64,000 nucleotides of DNA from Defluviitaleaceae bacterium (lineage in GTDB: Bacteria > Bacillota > Clostridia > Lachnospirales > WQUN01): assembly GCA_009780315.1 (NCBI GenBank), contig WRAH01000003.1, positions 1 through 64,000 of the forward strand, given 5' to 3'. Every line of letters begins with the position of its first letter. Position 1 is the stretch's first letter. A program made the position numbers and the translations under genes. This document shows positions 1 through 7,447 of the stretch, piece by piece. The notes beneath the pieces were generated by a model that saw nothing but the letters and a program-made list of their open reading frames with translations, was not told where the DNA came from and did no database searches.

Positions 1-1
1 A

Positions 2-208
2 AGTAGTCATCTTGCATTAGGGAATGGATATCCACCCACAGTCAAAGACACAGAAAGCCTGACAGAAGCAGAGCGCATGACAAGGGGATTAAACCAATGT
101 GAAAGCCATGTAGACTTTATGATAGGTTCACCCTGCTTACAAGTCACAGGCAAAACCCATGATGGGCAACACGTTCAAGTCTTCTCTGATGGTGAGTGGG
201 CGATTTAA
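2..208 (+). CDS. M29-family aminopeptidase, C-terminal fragment
   Basis: Open from the left edge of the window to a TAA at 206-208; only the last 68 residues are present. The fragment contains SSHLALGNGYPP and HVDFMIGSP, which match the C-terminal end of thermophilic-type (M29, AmpS/PepS) metallo-aminopeptidases, where the final His and Asp of this segment help bind the two active-site metals. These are cytoplasmic enzymes releasing N-terminal amino acids from peptides. The gene start and the other metal ligands lie outside the window. It is followed by a hairpin shared with the convergent gene on the other strand. Confidence 0.8.
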   Translation, partial: SSHLALGNGYPPTVKDTESLTEAERMTRGLNQCESHVDFMIGSPCLQVTGKTHDGQHVQVFSDGEWAI

Positions 209-216
209 TCACTAGC

Positions 217-261
217 AAAAAAGGCGTTTACACCACGCGTATGTTGGGGTAAACGCCTTTT
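217..261. terminator. Bidirectional intrinsic terminator
   Basis: A 13-bp inverted repeat (AAAAGGCGTTTAC at 219-231, GTAAACGCCTTTT at 249-261) sits between the aminopeptidase stop and the convergent csaB-fusion stop. A-runs on the left arm and T-runs on the right arm allow it to work on both strands. Confidence 0.8.
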
Positions 262-268
262 GCTTCCC

Positions 269-2482
269 CTATTTTTCTATCAACTCCACGCACAGTTCAG
301 CATTTTTTGTGGCTAGGTTTCGTAAATGGCTGGCAGATTTATATATTTCTGTAGATATATTTTCTTTATCCCCATGAATGGTATCAGAAAATTTTATAAG
401 TTTGTCAGCGTGGATTTCTTCCACAGGTATATGCCACGGTTGCCCCATGGTTTCCATAAACTGACGTATTTTAGGGCTGTATACTAACCCAATGGCTGGC
501 ACACCTTTTTCCATGGCATAAATCAGTGCGTGAAGACGCATACATATTGCAAAGCTTGCCAGCCCCAAAATATTGCGGGCCTGGTCGTAATCACCAATGG
601 CAGGGGCAACAAAAATACCTGGGTTGCTCATAAGCCCCATCACACGGCGGGAAAGCTCGCTATCTTCTTCAGGGCGCATGGGGATGAACACGGCTTGATA
701 GCCATAAGTATTAACAAGATGGTCAGCAAGCTTGGCAATTTCAATATCTACATTGGGCGGGTTGTGTTTCCAGTCGCGCAATGCCACACAAAAGAATGGT
801 TTTGTAATGCCGAAGGTATTTAAAATATTTTCGTTGCCGTCTGCTGGCGGAAGAGCAAAGGCGGCATCAGCCGTTACATGAATTTGAGGCCCATTGATAC
901 CCATGTCCTTTAACACTTCAAGCGAACCCCTTTCACGCAAAGTGATTAAGTCCACATGGGTAAGGGCATTTTGTACACGGCGAATATTGCCGGGGCGATT
1001 GACTGGGCCTATGCCCTTTGCATACAGCATGGTTTTTATGCCTAAACGGCGGGCAGTATTGATAACCCATAAATAATAGATAAGGGATTGAGTGCTTGTC
1101 TCATCTTGAATTAAATTGCCGCCGCCCATAATAAGCAGGTCGGCTTTGCGCAAGCGTTGAAAAACTTTTAACAAATTAAAACGATGTACAGCCCCTACAT
1201 TAAACTTTGCACGGGTTTCCTTTGGCTTTAGGGAAAGCACTGTAATTTTCAAGTTATCATGGTTGGCTCTAAGGTTTTCTACGATAGATTTTAAAATAAT
1301 GTCATCACCGCTATTGTTGTAGCCATAGTAACCAGAAATAACCACATTGGCCGCTTTTTTAGACGAAAGGATACCATCATATACCGCAATTGCATCCTTT
1401 GCCATGCGCGCTAATGAATATTCACTCAGTATTAAGTCCCGTCCGTATTGTCCAAGGGCGGCAAGGGATTCATCAGACATGTTGATAAGTGTCAGTAAAT
1501 CTTTGGCTAATTTTTCGCGGGTCATCTCTCCGCAATTGCGGCAGGTGAAGTTTGTCTCAACTGCCGCGGCTTTTGCGTCTTCATTCATGATACCCAAATA
1601 ACCCTGAATGTTGCCAAGGATAACAGGCGCACCGCTGGACATGGCTTCTAAAGCGGCACGGCTTACATTGACAAAAATATCTGCAAGGGCTGTAAATTTA
1701 TTGATATCCATGCGCTGCCCTGTAAGATGAATAAGCTTATATTTGACACGTGCATTCACTGCATCGGCTTTGGCTTTAATGGGTGCAAAATCATCCCCGT
1801 CACCAACCAAAATAAATTCGATGGGGATGTTGGCTTTTTCCGCCATTTCTTCTGCAAGGTCTACCAGCATGTGGGCAGGTAGGCTTCGGTCTTTGTCCAT
1901 ACGGCTTACGGAAATAATTTTTCGTGTGTCACTTCTAAATCCAAAGGCTTGCACAATATCTGATGTGTCCAATGCTGGCGTAAATTTTTCTGTGTCCACA
2001 CCATTGACGGTCAGGCTGATATTTTCTTCCTTCACCTTGTAATTTGCCAGTAAATAATCTTTTATATCGCTGGATACGGCAAGGGTTTTATCCCCCCAAT
2101 TGCTCAATACATTAAAAGGAAACGCCACAGAAAAATCCAAGTGCGCACTCGTTACCAGTGAAAATTTAAGCCGTTTTTGCAAAAGCCCGCAAATAAAAGC
2201 GGGTATGCGGGCATGGGCATGAACCAGCTTAATATCATTGTCTATAATGATTTTTTTAAGGGCGTTGTATGATGAAAAAATATTGATAAATTGCTTGTTG
2301 TGCAATGGTACACGATAATGTTTTATCCCGCACGCTTCCAACTCTTTTACATAAACGCCGCCATTAGAAACAACATGGACATCAAGCCCCATGTACTGCA
2401 AAGTTTTGCTTAACTCTAATACATGGGTTTCTGCACCGCCAATTTCCATACCCATCAGCGTCATTAAGATTTTATACGGCAC
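269..2482 (-). CDS. csaB: GT4 glycosyltransferase fused to CsaB polysaccharide pyruvyl transferase
   Basis: Two enzymes in 737 residues. Residues 1-372 form a GT-B fold GT4 glycosyltransferase (GGAETHV near residue 15, the LVGDGDD strand near 226, and an ALEAMSSGAPVI donor-site motif near 277). Residues from about 380 form a CsaB-type polysaccharide pyruvyl transferase (SGYYGYNNSGDD, then MGGGNLIQDE). CsaB adds ketal-linked pyruvate to secondary cell-wall polymers, the receptor for SLH domains; a protein with three SLH domains is encoded at 7448-12034. Start is GTG at 2482 with AGGAGG just upstream. It lies 15 bp after the DHH gene on the same strand, so the two probably form an operon. The GT half may build the polymer that the CsaB half pyruvylates; that is inference. 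Confidence 0.88.
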   Translation of the reverse strand: MPYKILMTLMGMEIGGAETHVLELSKTLQYMGLDVHVVSNGGVYVKELEACGIKHYRVPLHNKQFINIFSSYNALKKIIIDNDIKLVHAHARIPAFICGLLQKRLKFSLVTSAHLDFSVAFPFNVLSNWGDKTLAVSSDIKDYLLANYKVKEENISLTVNGVDTEKFTPALDTSDIVQAFGFRSDTRKIISVSRMDKDRSLPAHMLVDLAEEMAEKANIPIEFILVGDGDDFAPIKAKADAVNARVKYKLIHLTGQRMDINKFTALADIFVNVSRAALEAMSSGAPVILGNIQGYLGIMNEDAKAAAVETNFTCRNCGEMTREKLAKDLLTLINMSDESLAALGQYGRDLILSEYSLARMAKDAIAVYDGILSSKKAANVVISGYYGYNNSGDDIILKSIVENLRANHDNLKITVLSLKPKETRAKFNVGAVHRFNLLKVFQRLRKADLLIMGGGNLIQDETSTQSLIYYLWVINTARRLGIKTMLYAKGIGPVNRPGNIRRVQNALTHVDLITLRERGSLEVLKDMGINGPQIHVTADAAFALPPADGNENILNTFGITKPFFCVALRDWKHNPPNVDIEIAKLADHLVNTYGYQAVFIPMRPEEDSELSRRVMGLMSNPGIFVAPAIGDYDQARNILGLASFAICMRLHALIYAMEKGVPAIGLVYSPKIRQFMETMGQPWHIPVEEIHADKLIKFSDTIHGDKENISTEIYKSASHLRNLATKNAELCVELIEK

Positions 2483-2497
2483 AACAAACCTCCTTGT

Positions 2498-3427
2498 TTA
2501 ACCTTCCAGTGCTTTGCGTGGGACTCCATTGATTGCCTTGACCAGCGTGTCAATGACATCATCTGTATCATCCTCAAGGACTTGACAAGTCCCTACTTGC
2601 ATATGCCCCCCGCCGCCGTATTGAGACATCATTTCGCCCACATTCACGCCAGATGAACGATTTAAAATGCTATGACCCACGGCAATCATATTATTGCCGG
2701 CAATACCTGCCACCACCCAAATAGAAATATTTTGGTCTGGAAACAAGCTGTATAGTATGAAGCGATTGCCTGTGTAAATGGGGCTAACGCCCCGCAGGTC
2801 TGTAATGATTACATCATCTTCTGAACGGGTATATTTTAACAGCATATTGCGGAACTCTTCGCTTTGCTTGTGATAGTATTCGATACGTTCTGCCACATTG
2901 GGCATCATCATAATTTCATCTATTTCATAGTCACGGCAAGCGTCCATTAACTCTTCCATCAATTCCCAATTGCTTACTGTAAACTGATGATGCCGCCCAA
3001 GCCCTGTACGGGGGTCCATAATAAACCCTAGTAAAATCCAACCTGTTGGATGTATCACTTCGTCTACAGTTAAGTTTGCAGAGTCCACTTTATCCACTGC
3101 GTCAATCATTTCTTCAAGATAAGGCAGACGGCTTACCCCGCCATAATACTCATATATAATGCGCGCCGCACTGGAGGCCGCATACCTTGCGCCTTCTACT
3201 GCAATATCTGACCCTACCCGTGTCAACTCACTGGAATGATGGTCAAACCACATACCGCACCCTTCTACATAAGGCACGTTGGCAAGTAAATCATTTTCTG
3301 TCACTTCTATTTTGCCATCTTGTAGGTCTTTTGGGTGGACGTATTTCCATGAGTCAATCACGCCAAGTTCTAGCAAAATGGCACCACAAGTCAATCCATC
3401 AAAATCTGCACGGGTTATTAGTCGCAT
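2498..3427 (-). CDS. DHH/DHHA1-type phosphoesterase-like protein
   Basis: 309 residues. An N-terminal TRADFDG (residues 5-11) stands where DHH enzymes usually have HxDxDG, WFDHHSSE carries the DHH triad, and GGGGHMQVGT near residue 275 is the DHHA1 glycine-rich substrate loop. The family includes nanoRNases, c-di-AMP/pApA hydrolases and exopolyphosphatase-like proteins, all Mn-dependent. The altered first motif (His replaced) makes the substrate uncertain, so I call it only to family. Start ATG at 3427 with AAGGAG upstream. Co-directional with the GT4-CsaB gene 15 bp downstream. Confidence 0.8.
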   Translation of the reverse strand: MRLITRADFDGLTCGAILLELGVIDSWKYVHPKDLQDGKIEVTENDLLANVPYVEGCGMWFDHHSSELTRVGSDIAVEGARYAASSAARIIYEYYGGVSRLPYLEEMIDAVDKVDSANLTVDEVIHPTGWILLGFIMDPRTGLGRHHQFTVSNWELMEELMDACRDYEIDEIMMMPNVAERIEYYHKQSEEFRNMLLKYTRSEDDVIITDLRGVSPIYTGNRFILYSLFPDQNISIWVVAGIAGNNMIAVGHSILNRSSGVNVGEMMSQYGGGGHMQVGTCQVLEDDTDDVIDTLVKAINGVPRKALEG

Positions 3428-3511
3428 AGGTATACTCCTTAGAATTTGTCTCTACATCATATTATGCCACAGTCATTTGTCATAAGCAACGATAACATTG
3501 TACATAAGATA

Positions 3512-3540
3512 CTGTCATATTTCGCGGGTTGTGATACAAT
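3512..3540 (+). promoter_or_regulatory. Sigma-A-like promoter of gshA
   Basis: CTGTCA (3512-3517), 17 bp, TACAAT (3535-3540), followed by a short leader and GAGGTGA ahead of the gshA ATG at 3562. Confidence 0.55.
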
Positions 3541-3561
3541 AAATGTATGAGGTGATTCTTA

Positions 3562-4722
3562 ATGGATTTTAGGACATATAATTTATCCGCTATGGTTGAA
3601 TATTTTACAGCAGGATGTAAAAATGATGAACTGCTGGGTCTGGAATTAGAGCATTTTGTGGTGCGTCATGATACAGGGCTTTCTTTGCCCTATGAGGGCG
3701 GTGTAGAAGAAATTTTAAAACGCTTACAGCCTGTGTATGGTGAACCCACAATAGTGAATGGGCGTATTATCGGTATCATGCGAGAGGGCGCATATATTAC
3801 GATTGAACCTGCCGCCCAGTTGGAGGTCAGCATAGGCCCATGTAAGGAAGTCTCAGACATTGGGCGTATCTACAAAGAATTTACAGACAAAATTGCACCC
3901 ATTTTAGATGAATTTGGGTGTGGTTTAGTTTGCACAGGTTATCACCCAAAAAGCAAAATTGATACCTTGCCCACAATTCCAAAACCCCGTTATGATGCAA
4001 TGTATAAGTATTTTGCTACAGTAGGCACACATGGGCGCAATATGATGAAAGGTTCTGCGGCAACGCAAATTAGCATAGACATTGCAAACGAAGGGGATTT
4101 TAAAAAAAAGTTTCGGGTGGCAAATATTCTAAGCCCGATTTTTTCTTTGATGTGTGACAACACAAAAGTTTTTGAAGGTGAACCCTATCAAAAGCACATG
4201 GCACGGACGCATATTTGGAACAATGTAGACCCTGACCGCGCTATGATAGTCAAAAATGCCTTGGATAAAGATTTTGGATTTTTAGACTATGCAAAATGGG
4301 TTTACGATTCCCCCGCAATTATTGCCATGGACAACGGAGAAGTGTCCTATGTAGGCAAAACCCCTGTGTCAGCCCTTTTTGAAAACCGTAAAATGGATAC
4401 CGCTGACATAGAACAAGTGCTATCCATGATGTTTCCAGATGTTTGTCTTAAAAATCATTTAGAAATTCGCATGGCAGACAGTATGCCCATTGAAAACGCG
4501 CTGGCATATACAGCCCTAATCAAAGGAATTTTTTATGATTCTGCAAACTTGGACATGCTTTATGAACGGACTCTAGACATAAAAAATCAAGATGTAGCAC
4601 ATGCCAAGGTCGAACTTATAGAAAAAGGCAAGTCAGGCTTTATATATGGTAAATCGGCTGTCCATTGGATAGACGAAATGTTTAAACGAACAGGAGTGGA
4701 TAAATTTGAAACGGTTGAATGA
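3562..4722 (+). CDS. gshA: Glutamate-cysteine ligase-like (GCS2 family)
   Basis: 386 residues. The fold signature is that of the GCS2 branch of carboxylate-amine/glutamate-cysteine ligases: an early LGLELEHFVV strand, then REGAYITIEPAAQLEVSIGPC, which resembles the glutamate- and Mg-binding strands of the plant/proteobacterial gamma-glutamylcysteine ligases, and ATQISIDI. The reaction would join L-Glu (gamma-carboxyl) and L-Cys using ATP in the cytoplasm. Start ATG 3562 has GAGGTGA 6 bp upstream. The downstream ATP-grasp gene starts inside its 3' end (17-nt overlap), so the two are probably translated together and make one product. The amine substrate might not be cysteine; GCS2 relatives use others. 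Confidence 0.82.
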   Translation: MDFRTYNLSAMVEYFTAGCKNDELLGLELEHFVVRHDTGLSLPYEGGVEEILKRLQPVYGEPTIVNGRIIGIMREGAYITIEPAAQLEVSIGPCKEVSDIGRIYKEFTDKIAPILDEFGCGLVCTGYHPKSKIDTLPTIPKPRYDAMYKYFATVGTHGRNMMKGSAATQISIDIANEGDFKKKFRVANILSPIFSLMCDNTKVFEGEPYQKHMARTHIWNNVDPDRAMIVKNALDKDFGFLDYAKWVYDSPAIIAMDNGEVSYVGKTPVSALFENRKMDTADIEQVLSMMFPDVCLKNHLEIRMADSMPIENALAYTALIKGIFYDSANLDMLYERTLDIKNQDVAHAKVELIEKGKSGFIYGKSAVHWIDEMFKRTGVDKFETVE

Positions 4723-6040
4723 TGAATTTATGACGCTAGTACGAGATTTTCCAGAAGAAAATTTCAAAAGCGGGCAACAGGCAGTGGAGTACATGGAGTC
4801 TTCTACTGCCATTTATAAAGGTATACCTGTGGCGTGTTTGTACGCGCCTAAATTGTTTTCCATGGACGAATGGGAAAGCTTAAAAAAAGCGGCTCATGGC
4901 ATTTGCGGAATACTGGACAAAGTGATTCAAAGATACTTGGATGATGCCTCATACCGCAAGCTTTTTCCATTTCCCAAAGCATTAGAGGAGCTGATACTTA
5001 CCGAAGCAGGATATCCGCGGCTTTTGCCTATTGGACGGCTGGATATTTTCTTTAATGAAGAGGATTATTCCTTTCAATTTTGCGAATTTAATGCCGACGG
5101 CGCAAGTGCCATGAACGAAGACCGAGAACTAGGGATTGCTTTGCAACAAAGCCATGCCCTAAATAAAATGGGTGAAATCTATAAAATCACAGGCTTTGAG
5201 TTTTTTGATTCATGGGTAAAAGAATTTGCAGATATTTATAGCCAATACACAAACAAAGTGGATACACCCCGCATTGTCATTACAGATTTTATTGAAGGCC
5301 CAATGCCTAATGAATTTATTGAATTTAAAAAAGCTTTTCAAAAAGCTGGATATGATACAGACATTTGTGAAATTCGCCAGTTCACATTTTCTGACGGCAA
5401 ACTTCGCACCCCAGACGGCAAGCCTGTAGACGCGATTTATCGTCGTGCTGTCACCCGTGATATTATGGATAATATGGACGCAATCCCTGGGTTTTTGCAA
5501 GCGGCCAGAGAAAATGCAGTGTGTATTGTTGGGCATTTCCGCACACAAATTATCCACAACAAGGCGATTTTCAACATTTTAAGACGGCCTGAGACCTTGG
5601 CTTTTTTAACAGAAGAAGAGCAGGAATATGTAAAACAGCACATCCCCGAAACATTGTGGCTTAACAGCGGCACATTTGATTTAGAGGAAGTGCTGACAAA
5701 CAAAGATGCTTGGATAATCAAACCAGAAGACTTATATGGTTCTAGGGGTGTTTTTGCAGGGGTAGACATGGACGCAGATACTTGGCGCAAGGCTGTAGAA
5801 ACATCCATGAACACAGGATATCTCTTGCAAAAATTCTGCCCGCCCTATCAAACACCCAACATGGATTTTAACGGAAACCACCGCCCCAAACCTGCCATGT
5901 ACAACAATATTACAGGTATGTTTGTTTACAATGGCAAACTACAAGGGGTTTATTCCCGCGCGGCACTTACAGGGGTCATTTCACCCATGAACAACGCCAT
6001 GACGGTCTTATCTTTGCTTGTGGATGAACAGCCGTCATAG
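4706..6040 (+). CDS. Circularly permuted ATP-grasp ligase, glutathionylspermidine synthase-like
   Basis: 444 residues starting at a TTG (4706) with AGGAG at 4692-4696, inside the end of gshA. The sequence shows RLDIFF...FQFCEFNADGASAMNED and, toward the C-terminus, WIIKPEDLYGSRGVFAGVD, which resemble the permuted ATP-grasp of glutathionylspermidine synthase/YgiC-type ligases. No canonical glutathione synthetase (GshB) is visible nearby. Context suggests it extends gamma-Glu-Cys with a further amine or amino acid (glycine would give glutathione, a polyamine a conjugate). The second substrate cannot be read from sequence. Confidence 0.75.
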   Translation: MKRLNDEFMTLVRDFPEENFKSGQQAVEYMESSTAIYKGIPVACLYAPKLFSMDEWESLKKAAHGICGILDKVIQRYLDDASYRKLFPFPKALEELILTEAGYPRLLPIGRLDIFFNEEDYSFQFCEFNADGASAMNEDRELGIALQQSHALNKMGEIYKITGFEFFDSWVKEFADIYSQYTNKVDTPRIVITDFIEGPMPNEFIEFKKAFQKAGYDTDICEIRQFTFSDGKLRTPDGKPVDAIYRRAVTRDIMDNMDAIPGFLQAARENAVCIVGHFRTQIIHNKAIFNILRRPETLAFLTEEEQEYVKQHIPETLWLNSGTFDLEEVLTNKDAWIIKPEDLYGSRGVFAGVDMDADTWRKAVETSMNTGYLLQKFCPPYQTPNMDFNGNHRPKPAMYNNITGMFVYNGKLQGVYSRAALTGVISPMNNAMTVLSLLVDEQPS

Positions 6041-6045
6041 GACTT

Positions 6046-6091
6046 GTTATAACGATTATTTCTTCACAACGGCGTTATAACATAGTATACT
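6046..6091 (+). promoter_or_regulatory. Autoregulatory promoter/operator of the toxin-antitoxin pair
   Basis: Two copies of the perfect palindrome GTTATAAC (6046-6053 and 6074-6081), themselves arranged as an inverted repeat extended by CG. The right copy lies in the spacer of a promoter TTCACA (6063-6068)-17-TATACT (6086-6091). This fits negative autoregulation by a RelB-type antitoxin. The repeat could also fold as a weak terminator for the preceding operon. Confidence 0.5.
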
Positions 6092-6109
6092 GATGATGAG
6101 GTGATTTCA

Positions 6110-6415
6110 GTGATATCGACTAAATCAAATGTTAATGTAAAAATTGATACTGTTGTTAAGGAAACTGCCACCATGCTTTTAGACCGCATGGGTATTGATC
6201 AGACTACAGCAATAGATATGTTTTACAGGCAGATTATAGCTGAACGACGTTTGCCTTTTCAACCCGTGGTTGCTTTTTCATTAGAGGAGCAACTCACGGC
6301 GGCTATCGCAAAAAGAAACATCCCAAGAGTGAAGCTGGAGGCAGACGAAAACGGTAACGCCATTGTGAATAAAGATAAGCACCCTGAGATTCATGATTGG
6401 GCGGTGAATGGCTGA
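6110..6415 (+). CDS. RelB/DinJ-type antitoxin
   Basis: 101 residues from GTG at 6110, preferred over a GTG at 6101 because GAGGTG (6098-6103) is correctly spaced for 6110. The start has the ribbon-helix-helix pattern of RelB/DinJ antitoxins (VNVKIDTVVKETATMLLDRM..., then TTAIDMFYRQI), with an acidic C-terminal tail for toxin binding. The stop codon overlaps the toxin ATG by one base (TGATG), so the two are translated in series. Two GTTATAAC palindromes upstream are the likely operator. Confidence 0.82.
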   Translation: MISTKSNVNVKIDTVVKETATMLLDRMGIDQTTAIDMFYRQIIAERRLPFQPVVAFSLEEQLTAAIAKRNIPRVKLEADENGNAIVNKDKHPEIHDWAVNG

Positions 6416-6729
6416 TGAATCCATACGGCATTCATGTTGCCTATGTGTCTTGGGGCAGTGATGGAAAGCACCGCCCTGTTTTGATTTTATCTACTGACGA
6501 AAAGGAAGTATCAGTTTTTCAGATTACATCACAGTACGACAATAAAAGTGCAAATATTAAATCCCAATATATCGCCATTGACGATTGGGCGCAGGCAGGG
6601 CTTGCTAAACAATCTTATATAGATATTGGTAGAATTATTGATTTGCCATCAGCAACTGTGCAACCTACACCCATTGGAAAACTGTCAAAAAGTGACTTAT
6701 ATAAACTGCTTGTTGCAATGAATGTGTAA
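6415..6729 (+). CDS. PemK/MazF-fold toxin
   Basis: 104 residues from ATG 6415, which overlaps the antitoxin stop by one base; a TTG further upstream at 6397 is less likely. HRPVLILS followed by VFQITSQYDN... and a C-terminal IGRIIDLPSATV...GKLSKSD match the PemK/MazF beta-barrel endoribonuclease family, where the R-P-V strand and the conserved late L-S are typical. It would act as an mRNA interferase restrained by the antitoxin. Pairing a MazF-like toxin with a RelB-like (not MazE-like) antitoxin is a mixed combination. Confidence 0.75.
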   Translation: MNPYGIHVAYVSWGSDGKHRPVLILSTDEKEVSVFQITSQYDNKSANIKSQYIAIDDWAQAGLAKQSYIDIGRIIDLPSATVQPTPIGKLSKSDLYKLLVAMNV

Positions 6730-6776
6730 CGATAAAAATATTATATTTTAAAAGAATTTTGCAGGAGGAAGTCGAT

Positions 6777-7211
6777 TTGATTACTGGAATTAGCCACATG
6801 ACATTTATCGTTAAGGACTTGGAACGCTCTGCTGATTTTTTTACAAATATCTTTAATGCAAGAGAAGTATATTCAAGCGAAAATAAGACATTTTCCCTTT
6901 CAAAGGAACGATTTTTCCTTATAGGAAATTTATGGGTGGCTATCATGGAAGGGGAGTCACTTTCAGAGCGAACGTATAATCACATCGCTTTTCATATCCA
7001 AGAAAGTGATTTTGATGCTTATATCCAACGAATACAGCGTATAGGAGTGGATATAAAACCCGAACGTCCTCGGGTTAGTGGCGAGGGTCTTTCGGTTTAT
7101 TTTTATGACTTTGATAATCACTTATTCGAGCTACACACTGGTTCACTTGCTGAAAGACTGGCTTGTTACCAACTTATCTCATGCATTGATGATGAAGCCC
7201 ATCTCCAATAA
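6777..7211 (+). CDS. fosX: FosX fosfomycin epoxide hydrolase
   Basis: 144 residues from TTG 6777, chosen because AGGAGG at 6763-6768 is 8 bp upstream. A vicinal-oxygen-chelate metalloenzyme. From this start the metal ligands fall at H7 (GISHMT), H69 (YNHIAF) and E118 (HLFELH), and E44 (LSKERFF) matches the catalytic base that in FosX activates water to open the fosfomycin epoxide. KPERPRV and YFYDFDNHLFELH follow the Listeria-type FosX pattern closely. It would give Mn-dependent fosfomycin resistance or have a related housekeeping role. It lies just after a toxin-antitoxin pair, as acquired genes often do, but I see no transposase or flanking repeats. Confidence 0.9.
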   Translation: MITGISHMTFIVKDLERSADFFTNIFNAREVYSSENKTFSLSKERFFLIGNLWVAIMEGESLSERTYNHIAFHIQESDFDAYIQRIQRIGVDIKPERPRVSGEGLSVYFYDFDNHLFELHTGSLAERLACYQLISCIDDEAHLQ

Positions 7212-7364
7212 CATAGAAGGTGCTTGGGTATTTCTTAATAATGCAGAGAACGACCATTCCACTATACAATCGGCCACTGGTTTTAATTGGATTATCTCTG
7301 CTGCTTAGATTGCGAATTGGTATTACCATCGGTATCTTTTACTGATATGTACTAAAGTAAATGT

Positions 7365-7409
7365 AAAAGCCCAACAAATAAGACAATTTTACCTATTTGT
7401 TGGGCTTTT
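7365..7409. terminator. Bidirectional intrinsic terminator
   Basis: A 16-bp stem (AAAAGCCCAACAAATA at 7365-7380 with its complement at 7394-7409) between convergent fosX and the SLH protein gene. A- and T-rich flanks suit termination in both directions. Confidence 0.85.
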
Positions 7410-7447
7410 GAGTTATTTTGCTTTTATTTTCTGATTTTATCTGTAAA

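Noticed and set aside
7212-7308. Possible short coding tail after fosX
   Set aside because: An open frame continues to 7308 but in another phase and without its own start or ribosome site; it is probably untranslated.
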